The position numbers were made by a program, and so were the translations under genes. From a bacterium (GTDB lineage: Bacteria > Patescibacteriota > Minisyncoccia > Minisyncoccales > MHMH01), in assembly GCA_030648815.1 (NCBI GenBank), contig JAUSHA010000052.1, positions 1 to 5,319 of the forward strand: a DNA stretch of 5,319 nt, given 5' to 3'. Under the pieces are notes generated by a model. The model searched no databases. It saw only the letters and a list, made by a program, of their open reading frames with translations, and was not told where the DNA came from. Positions within the stretch are counted from its first letter, which is position 1. Each line of letters starts with the position of its first letter. Shown here one piece after another: positions 1 through 3,932 of this stretch.

Positions 1-41
1 GCTATGAAGTCTTTTAACTTCAACTAACATGCCTTGCTTCA

Positions 42-64
42 GCCTCCTTAGGAGGCGTTTTTTT
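42..64 (+). terminator. Terminator-like hairpin plus T-run, antisense inside miaA
   Basis: Seen: GCCTCC (42-47), loop TTA, GGAGGC (51-56), then G and seven T (58-64) on the plus strand. The form is that of an intrinsic terminator, but it lies within the miaA reading frame on the opposite strand (codons for KKRLLRRLK). It could stop antisense transcription from a plus-strand gene left of the window, or be chance; no plus-strand gene is visible before it. Confidence 0.35.
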
Positions 65-126
65 ATTAATTTTTTAAGTTCTTCCGGTGATTTTTTAATA
101 CCGATTATTAATACGGGATAAGCTTT

Positions 127-156
127 CCCGCCGAAGCCCAAAGGGCGAAGGCGGGG
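127..156. repeat. GC-rich palindrome embedded in frame in miaA
   Basis: Seen: 127-132 (CCCGCC) pairs with 150-155 (GGCGGG). A 3x3 internal loop GAA/GAA follows, then 136-139 (GCCC) pairs with 143-146 (GGGC) around an AAA loop. With base 156 it occupies exactly ten miaA codons, encoding PRLRPLGFGG. It is far more G+C-rich than its surroundings. I recall short CGCC/GAAG-type palindromes of this kind in Patescibacteria, but cannot verify copy number here. Likely a small palindromic repeat tolerated inside a gene. Confidence 0.6.
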
Positions 157-288
157 TAGAGGTACGGGTTTTCCTGTCTTCATCACTATTTCAATGGCCC
201 GGATCAATCTTCTGGGGTTTTTTTTATCAATGTCATTAGCTCTTCTCGGGTCCAGTTTTTTTAAAATTTTATAGAGTTCTTCTGCTGA

Positions 289-681
289 TTATTTCTCCAG
301 CTTCTTTCTCAACTTCCAGTCAGGAGCCACTTCCGGAATAACTAAGCCGTCTATTACGGCTTGGATATAAAAGCCGGTCCCGCCGCAAATAATGGGAGTT
401 TTGTTTTTTTTAAAAATTTTATTTATTGCGGCCAGCGCCAATTCTCTGTATTGGGTTACGGTAAACCTTATTTTGGGAGACGCAACATTTAAAAGATAAT
501 GGGGGATGCCTTGCATCTCTTTTTTTGTTACTTTGCCGGTACCGATATCCATACCCCTATAAATCTGCCTTGAATCAGCCGAAATTACCTCGCCACCGAA
601 TTTTTTAGCAAGCTTTATGGCCAAGTCGCTTTTGCCCGAAGCCGTGGGGCCCAATATAACGATGAGTTTGCCTATTGACAT
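289..681 (-). CDS. miaA: tRNA dimethylallyltransferase MiaA, N-terminal fragment (130 residues)
   Basis: MiaA transfers the dimethylallyl group of DMAPP to A37 of tRNAs reading UNN codons, giving i6A37 in the cytoplasm. Seen: P-loop GPTASGKS at residues 11-18; the DSRQIYRGMDIGTGK segment at 36-50, matching the family DS.Q.Y.GMDIGT block; GIPHYLLNVASP at 58-69; and GGTGFYIQA at 100-108. Known: the family is normally about 300 residues, so this product is less than half length and lacks most of the tRNA-binding region. Translation ends at TAA 289-291 although homology continues in frame beyond it. The ATG at 679-681 fits the usual MiaA start a few residues before the P-loop. There is no Shine-Dalgarno upstream; a TATAAT lies 11 bases before the ATG, suggesting a nearly leaderless transcript. 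It diverges from the small plus-strand gene. As written, the product is probably inactive. Identity is near certain; functional state is not. Confidence 0.92.
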   Translation of the reverse strand: MSIGKLIVILGPTASGKSDLAIKLAKKFGGEVISADSRQIYRGMDIGTGKVTKKEMQGIPHYLLNVASPKIRFTVTQYRELALAAINKIFKKNKTPIICGGTGFYIQAVIDGLVIPEVAPDWKLRKKLEK

Positions 682-702
682 GTTTTTATAATATTATAGG
701 AT
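675..702 (+). promoter_or_regulatory. Candidate promoter for the small plus-strand gene
   Basis: Seen: a perfect TTGACA at 675-680, overlapping the miaA start codon on the other strand, followed after 16 bases by TAGGAT at 697-702 (four of six -10 bases). Transcription would begin near 709, leaving a leader of about 23 bases that contains the Shine-Dalgarno site. Other TATAAT/TATTAT boxes at 687-697 lie too close to this -35. Tentative. Confidence 0.3.
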
Positions 703-721
703 TATTAGTACAAAATAAAAA
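693..721 (-). promoter_or_regulatory. Candidate miaA promoter
   Basis: Seen on the minus strand: a perfect TATAAT at 698-693, with TTTTTA (three of six consensus bases) 17 bases further upstream at 721-716. Transcription would begin near 686, about five bases before the miaA ATG, which agrees with the absence of a Shine-Dalgarno site. The -35 is weak, so the call rests mostly on the -10 box. Confidence 0.35.
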
Positions 722-726
722 GGAGG
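720..726 (+). promoter_or_regulatory. Strong Shine-Dalgarno site fixing the start at 732
   Basis: AAGGAGG at 720-726 lies five bases before the ATG at 732-734. It decides the start: the in-frame ATG at 675 has no ribosome site and would put the initiation signals inside the coding region. It is the only consensus-strength site in the window, in contrast to miaA and miaB. Confidence 0.85.
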
Positions 727-731
727 CAATA

Positions 732-1082
732 ATGTCTAAAAGCGTATTTGGCGTAAAGTACAATGACCCTGATCGTTCGGATTGTTTTTGTTCCGTAGAT
801 TGGTGGGGCGAAAAAAGGGGCGGATGGGTCCCGGTGAGTAAGTCCATCGGCGGATCTGAATGGTATCCGGAGAATAGCGGGAAGTCAGGCCAATTAGCTT
901 ATGAGGCGATACTGAAAAAGTTTCATCTCGAAAAACTGGCTAAAGAGCTGCCGATGGAAAAAGTGCAGACCATGAGTCCCGCGGCGCTGGTAAGATACCG
1001 CGAGAAAAACAGGCTGCCGGCAATAGACGTATTTACGGATGCGACAACTGTTAATCCGAATCGCGCCGAAGAATACGAATAA
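732..1082 (+). CDS. Unrecognised 116-residue hypothetical protein
   Basis: I do not recognise a family and give no function. Seen: 116 residues, soluble, with no signal peptide or membrane segment. The first half is rich in Trp, Gly and Cys (DCFCSVDWW at about 17-25, then GGWVPVSKSIGGSEWYPENSG), suggesting a small beta-rich fold. The second half looks helical, from about residue 52 (GQLAYEAILKKFHLEKLAKELP) through SPAALVRYREKNRLPAID, with an acidic tail ending AEEYE. The two close cysteines could bind a metal, but no second pair completes a zinc site. G+C is about 49% by hand count (170 of 349 bases) against roughly 40% around it, so codon use differs from its neighbours and transfer is possible. 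It stands alone: divergent from miaA, convergent with miaB, with its own ribosome site and terminator. Real by its signals; function unknown. Confidence 0.82.
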   Translation: MSKSVFGVKYNDPDRSDCFCSVDWWGEKRGGWVPVSKSIGGSEWYPENSGKSGQLAYEAILKKFHLEKLAKELPMEKVQTMSPAALVRYREKNRLPAIDVFTDATTVNPNRAEEYE

Positions 1083-1091
1083 GCGATCAAT

Positions 1092-1124
1092 AAGGAGGAG
1101 AGATTATATATCTCTCTTCTTTTT
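1092..1124 (+). terminator. Intrinsic terminator of the small plus-strand gene
   Basis: Seen: a purine arm at 1092-1104 pairs with a pyrimidine arm at 1110-1122 (13 pairs including two G-T) around the loop TATAT, and runs into T-rich sequence to 1124 and beyond. It starts ten bases after the stop codon. The left arm contains AAGGAGG (1092-1098), but no start codon follows at a useful distance, so I read it as stem and not as a ribosome site. Confidence 0.7.
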
Positions 1125-1132
1125 GTTTTAAA

Positions 1133-1174
1133 GATTTCCGAAATCCACTCAAATTTGAGAGGATTTCGGAAATC
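1133..1174. repeat. Long palindrome, copy 1 of the GGAT-bounded family
   Basis: Seen: arm 1133-1146 (GATTTCCGAAATCC) is perfectly complementary to 1161-1174 (GGATTTCGGAAATC). One A-A mismatch follows, then the self-complementary CTCAAATTTGAG at 1148-1159. The whole 42-base element folds almost end to end. Its 30-base core (1139-1168) recurs at 2273-2302. It lies between convergent genes and could also act as a two-way transcript end. Confidence 0.85.
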
Positions 1175-1201
1175 CAAGCATAAAACGTAACGATGTCTGG
1201 A
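1173..1201. repeat. Imperfect hairpin between two large palindromes
   Basis: Seen: TCCA (1173-1176) pairs with TGGA (1198-1201). After an A-C mismatch, 1178-1181 pairs with 1193-1196 including one G-T, and the loop holds CGTAACG. It shares its end bases with the palindromes on both sides. It corresponds in position to the perfect hairpin at 2307-2325 in the second cluster, where TCCAA...TTGGA also follows the large palindrome. Confidence 0.5.
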
Positions 1202-1240
1202 TATCCGATTTCCAGGCAAATATCCGGAAATCGGATATCC
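1199..1240. repeat. GGATATCC palindrome at the 3' end of miaB
   Basis: Seen: 1199-1213 (GGATATCCGATTTCC) and 1226-1240 (GGAAATCGGATATCC) are exact reverse complements, giving a 15-pair stem with a 12-base loop. Read on the miaB strand, its first base is the G of the miaB TAG stop (1242-1240), so the element edge coincides with the point where miaB ends early. With the palindromes before it, it forms a chain of hairpins bounded by GGAT and ATCC. Confidence 0.85.
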
Positions 1241-2214
1241 TAAATTAAATTAATTAATACCCTTTCCCGTCTTTTTTTCTCTTTAATGGGCACGTCGTCT
1301 TTTAATCGGAAGGCGGCGGTTCCGGATCGGGGAGAGTATTTTGAAATATAGGCGATATTAAATTTAATTTTCTTAAACAGTTTTACCGTGTTATTAAATT
1401 GCTTTTTTGTTTCACCCGGGAAACCGACAATTACATCGGTAGATAAGTTTATGTCAGGAATTTTTTCTCTTATTTTTTTTACCAATTTTATATATTGTTC
1501 AGCCGTATATGGCCTGTTCATTTTTCTTAAAATATCATTATCTCCCGATTGTACCGGCAAGTTTAAATAATGGGAAATTTTTCGGCATTTAGCCATTATG
1601 TCAATCAGTTCATCCGTAAAATCAGCCGGATTGGGGCTCATAAACCTTATTTTAAAATTACCGGGTATGGCATCAGCCATTTTTAAAAGTTTGGCGAAGT
1701 TAACGCCATTTGATTGGTAGCGATTTACGTTTTCTCCTAGAAGCCAGATTTCCTTGAATCCCTTTGCAACCGATCCCTTTATTTCTTTAATGATTTCTTT
1801 ATGGTTGCGGCAGACCAATGGCCCGCGGGTATGGGGGACTACGCAATAGGTGCAAAAGTTATCGCAGCCGTTGGAAATGGGAATGAATTTTGACGGGGTG
1901 CTGCATTTTTCTGGTTCTTCCCATATCTCGTCAAATATCTTGCCGAATTTTACTCTGTCTTTTTTTAAAATGCACCCCGTTAAAACAGTTTTGGATTTTG
2001 GATTTTGAGCTTTGAGCTTGATGAATTTTTGGTTTAAGCCAAAAATTCTATCTACGGCTGGTTGTCTGACGGAACACATATTAACTACAACCAAATCGGC
2101 CTCCGCCATTTTTGAGGCGGACTTATAGCCGTCTTTTTCCAGACCGGCGGCTATTCTTTCGGAGTCCGACTCATTCATCTGGCAGCCAAAGGTAGCAATC
2201 CAGTATTTTTTCAT
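1240..2214 (-). CDS. miaB: tRNA-2-methylthio-N6-dimethylallyladenosine synthase MiaB, lacking the TRAM domain
   Basis: MiaB is a radical-SAM iron-sulfur enzyme that converts i6A37 to ms2i6A37 in tRNA. Seen in 324 residues: the N-terminal methylthiotransferase domain with cluster cysteines C11 (FGCQMNESDS), C47 (NMCSVR) and C81 (LTGC); the radical-SAM motif GCDNFCTYC with C117, C121 and C124, followed by VVPHTRG; LLGENVN at about 158-164; LNLPVQSGDNDILRKMNR; DVIVGFPGET at 260-269; and YSPRSGTAA at about 293-301. Known: family members are usually about 430-475 residues and end in a TRAM RNA-binding domain. Here the protein stops at RRERVLINLI, just where TRAM should begin. The other two frames close within the same AT-rich stretch, so a simple frameshift there does not restore it. 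The ATG at 2212-2214 precedes the standard KKYWIATFGCQMN start; no Shine-Dalgarno is seen. All cluster cysteines are present. The MtaB branch is a less likely alternative, as FGCQMNE and CTYCVVPHTRG favour MiaB. Confidence 0.93.
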   Translation of the reverse strand: MKKYWIATFGCQMNESDSERIAAGLEKDGYKSASKMAEADLVVVNMCSVRQPAVDRIFGLNQKFIKLKAQNPKSKTVLTGCILKKDRVKFGKIFDEIWEEPEKCSTPSKFIPISNGCDNFCTYCVVPHTRGPLVCRNHKEIIKEIKGSVAKGFKEIWLLGENVNRYQSNGVNFAKLLKMADAIPGNFKIRFMSPNPADFTDELIDIMAKCRKISHYLNLPVQSGDNDILRKMNRPYTAEQYIKLVKKIREKIPDINLSTDVIVGFPGETKKQFNNTVKLFKKIKFNIAYISKYSPRSGTAAFRLKDDVPIKEKKRRERVLINLI

Positions 2215-2223
2215 AACGACGTT

Positions 2224-2252
2224 ATTTTATAATAAAAAAACGGCCATTTCAA
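2224..2252 (-). promoter_or_regulatory. Candidate miaB promoter overlapping the upstream terminator
   Basis: Seen on the minus strand: TTGAAA at 2252-2247 (five of six -35 bases), a 17-base spacer, and TAAAAT at 2229-2224 (five of six -10 bases). A start about seven bases on falls near 2217, only about three bases before the miaB ATG, fitting the missing Shine-Dalgarno. The -35 sits in the loop of the terminator hairpin and the spacer includes its T-run. Confidence 0.45.
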
Positions 2253-2257
2253 GGCCG
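2234..2257 (-). terminator. Intrinsic terminator of the thrS-membrane protein operon
   Basis: Seen on the minus strand: CGGCC (2257-2253), loop TTGAAAT, GGCCG (2245-2241), then seven T (2240-2234). It lies about 70 bases after the stop of the 534-residue gene and about 20 before the miaB ATG, so it should separate the thrS transcript from miaB. Confidence 0.75.
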
Positions 2258-2265
2258 GATATTTG

Positions 2266-2309
2266 GGATTTACGAAATCCACTCAAATTTGAGAGGATTT
2301 CGTAAATCC
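2266..2309. repeat. Long palindrome, copy 2 of the GGAT-bounded family
   Basis: Seen: 2266-2280 (GGATTTACGAAATCC) and 2295-2309 (GGATTTCGTAAATCC) are exact reverse complements. Between them lie an A-A mismatch and the self-complementary CTCAAATTTGAG (2282-2293). The 30-base core at 2273-2302 is identical to 1139-1168. Just outside it, the C-G pair of copy 1 is an A-T pair here, a compensating change that keeps the stem. It lies 19 bases beyond the stop codon of the 534-residue gene. Confidence 0.87.
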
Positions 2310-2325
2310 AACGTTTAACGTTGGA
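2307..2325. repeat. Perfect short palindrome directly after the 534-residue gene
   Basis: Seen: TCCAACGTT (2307-2315), one T, then AACGTTGGA (2317-2325). It shares three bases (2307-2309) with the large palindrome, so the two hairpins compete for TCC. Being two bases from the TAA at 2328-2330, it may protect the 3' end of the transcript. It lacks a T-run of its own. Confidence 0.65.
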
Positions 2326-2327
2326 CA

Positions 2328-3932
2328 TTAGTGGATTTCCTCTTTTCTCTCCTTCAGGAACGACCTCCATTGCTCCAGGAATTCCACGAATACCTGGAAG
2401 GGCATGTCCAGTAGAGAGTTGAATAAAATTACTATGGCGTTATATTTCACCCATTGGTTTGACAGCCATCGGCCCATTTGTATTATCGGCAGGGAAAAAA
2501 GATCTATAAAAATAGTAAAGAAGCTTTCTTCGTCTTTCTCTATTTTTAATTCTTTGGATCTTTGGCGGATCTTAACTCCGGTAAAAGATATCAAGGAAAT
2601 GAACATCAGGAAAATTACAATAGAAATTATGCTGAATTCTAATTTTCGCAGTCCCCAGACGATAAAACCAAATGATCCGGCAAAACTTAAAAGATAAAGA
2701 AGAATAATGACGGAATTTAAGATAAATCCTCTTTTGCGCGCCGGCCTTACGCTGTAGGTGTCTTTTCTTTCGCGATCATAAACTATTTTCATTACTTCCA
2801 TTACGGCCAATTGTTCGTTTTGTTTTGACGGGGGCCTTATGCTTAAAACCAAAAAAGCCATCAGCATGGGAGGGATGATAACATTCAGCCCCAAATTATT
2901 ATAGGAGAATTCGTGGGCGACATATTTGTCAAAAGGCACTTCAATTGCAAAAGCTAAGAGGATTTTAGACAAAAGTATGGAAATAGTGCTGTAAAATGCC
3001 GCTCTTTTTAATCTGCCCTTATTTTTTTTCAGTCTTTCTTTATAGGCAGCTTTAATCTTGCCCTCTAAGATATCCGGGTTTTTCATGGTATTTGCGGCTT
3101 CGGAAGGCTGGGTGGCAATGACATCGCCCAACAGCAAATAAGCCGTATCGTATCTCTCGCAAATTGCATAGAATTTTTCAGTTAAGGGATGCTTAAGGCT
3201 TTTTTCAAATTTTTCCCATACGGCATAAATATTTTTGGACAGTTCTGCTAATTTTTCTTGCGGGAGATCCAGCCAATCGCTATGCCACTTCTTCAAAAGA
3301 TTGTAGTTTATAAGAGGATCGTCTAACTTAAAAAGCGCTTTTTGGATGGCAATGTAAATTTGGGCATCTTTTTCATCTTCCGACATGGCCTTGGAAATTA
3401 AGGAGATTCCCGATACTTCTATCTTCTCTCTCATCTGTTCCAGCATAAAATCCATAAGAGCCGTTTCTTTTATGAAGGGAGACAGGACTTCCTCCATTTC
3501 GCAAGCGGCTATTCCTAAAATCCAATCATAAAGCTGGGATTTCAATTTTTGCTTATTATCAGAAGGAGCATTTTCTAAAATATAAATGTATTTATTGATT
3601 GACTTCTGGATGGCGGCGATTTTTGATTCAGGAATGGCGTCATTCGGAAAGAGTCCGCCCCTGATCAGTTCGTTAATAAACGGTTCGGAAATTTCTTTGC
3701 CACTCCTCTTTAAGAATATCCGTCTTTTTAAAATCCTTTCTATGGCAGTTTTTCTTAAAAGATGCTCTTCTCGCCAATCAATAACTCCCCTCATGTTTTC
3801 ATAGAAAGTAGCTACCCGGCTCACCACTTCGTCAACGTGAATTAAAGGCACCCCTTCTTGTATTTGAAGGGATTTGTGCCAAAGTTGATAATTAGATATT
3901 AATTTTTTGGTTGACTGGGATACTTCAGACAT
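2328..3932 (-). CDS. Conserved-looking hypothetical membrane protein, 534 residues, four predicted membrane helices
   Basis: I do not recognise a named family, and no catalytic motif stands out. Seen: residues 1-310 are soluble, helical and charged, with no signal peptide. Four hydrophobic segments follow at about 311-332, 347-365, 402-427 and 432-452. Basic stretches before the first (KERLKKNKGRLKR, about 298-310) and between the second and third (about 366-401) suggest that both ends face the cytoplasm. The tail from about 453 has a charged segment (KIEKDEES) and two moderately hydrophobic, probably amphipathic helices near 471-490 and 497-518, ending in the charged KERKEEIH. The ATG at 3930-3932 overlaps the thrS stop as TAATG, so translation is probably coupled to thrS; only a distant AAGG precedes it. 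It is the last gene of that operon, followed by hairpins and a terminator. Large membrane proteins of this layout occur in Patescibacteria as conserved hypotheticals (recollection, not a search). Co-transcription with thrS does not show a role in translation. Confidence 0.88.
   Translation of the reverse strand: MSEVSQSTKKLISNYQLWHKSLQIQEGVPLIHVDEVVSRVATFYENMRGVIDWREEHLLRKTAIERILKRRIFLKRSGKEISEPFINELIRGGLFPNDAIPESKIAAIQKSINKYIYILENAPSDNKQKLKSQLYDWILGIAACEMEEVLSPFIKETALMDFMLEQMREKIEVSGISLISKAMSEDEKDAQIYIAIQKALFKLDDPLINYNLLKKWHSDWLDLPQEKLAELSKNIYAVWEKFEKSLKHPLTEKFYAICERYDTAYLLLGDVIATQPSEAANTMKNPDILEGKIKAAYKERLKKNKGRLKRAAFYSTISILLSKILLAFAIEVPFDKYVAHEFSYNNLGLNVIIPPMLMAFLVLSIRPPSKQNEQLAVMEVMKIVYDRERKDTYSVRPARKRGFILNSVIILLYLLSFAGSFGFIVWGLRKLEFSIISIVIFLMFISLISFTGVKIRQRSKELKIEKDEESFFTIFIDLFSLPIIQMGRWLSNQWVKYNAIVILFNSLLDMPFQVFVEFLEQWRSFLKERKEEIH

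Larger units (their letters stand above)
1..288 (-). pseudogene. miaA: MiaA C-terminal remainder, in frame after a premature stop; cut by window edge
   Basis: Seen: reading on past the TAA at 289-291 in the same frame gives 96 uninterrupted codons to the window edge. They begin SAEELYKILKKLDPRRAND, then carry NPRRLIRAIEI, a TGKP segment, and a later stretch ending QGMLVEVKRLHS. Known: the DP...NPRR.IRA.E pattern and the QG...EV segment are the conserved second half of tRNA dimethylallyltransferases, which contains much of the region that grips the anticodon stem-loop. Because both sides of the stop are in one frame, a single substitution (for example an AAA or CAA codon becoming TAA) explains the break without an indel. 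There is no convincing ribosome site for independent translation; in-frame ATGs near 180-182 and 28-30 have poor or badly spaced upstream signals. A palindrome fills codons 176-185 (127-156). I infer a pseudogene remnant, a sequencing error, or a stop that is read through. Confidence 0.85.

Noticed and set aside
289..291. TAA recoded as an amino acid (alternative genetic code).
   Set aside because: TAA ends thrS, the 534-residue gene and the small gene normally. The recoding known in Patescibacteria relatives (Gracilibacteria, Absconditabacteria) is UGA to glycine, not UAA.
675..731. Longer start for the small plus-strand gene at ATG 675.
   Set aside because: It would include the promoter boxes and the AAGGAGG in the coding region; the ATG at 732 has ideal spacing from that site.
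1092..1098. AAGGAGG after the small gene as a ribosome site for another small gene.
   Set aside because: No ATG, GTG or TTG follows at a workable distance, and the bases are one arm of the terminator stem.
923..1219. Minus-strand frame of 98 codons running from the GGATATCC palindrome into the small plus-strand gene.
   Set aside because: It overlaps the better supported plus-strand gene, lies largely in palindromes and the terminator, and has no ribosome site.
1989..2019. Short tandem repetition inside miaB (TTTTGGA twice, then TTTTGAGC and TTTGAGC).
   Set aside because: It encodes the ordinary KLKAQNPKSKT linker with the length expected from other MiaB proteins, so it is most simply low-complexity codon use, though it resembles small repeats I recall from similar genomes.
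1133..2325. The repeated palindromes as a CRISPR array or as transposon ends.
   Set aside because: Only two similar units 1.1 kb apart with a gene between, no regular spacers, no cas genes, no transposase and no obvious target duplication.
1388..2697. Plus-strand frames at 1388-1570 and 2404-2697.
   Set aside because: They are mirror readings of miaB and of the membrane-protein gene, with no initiation signals.
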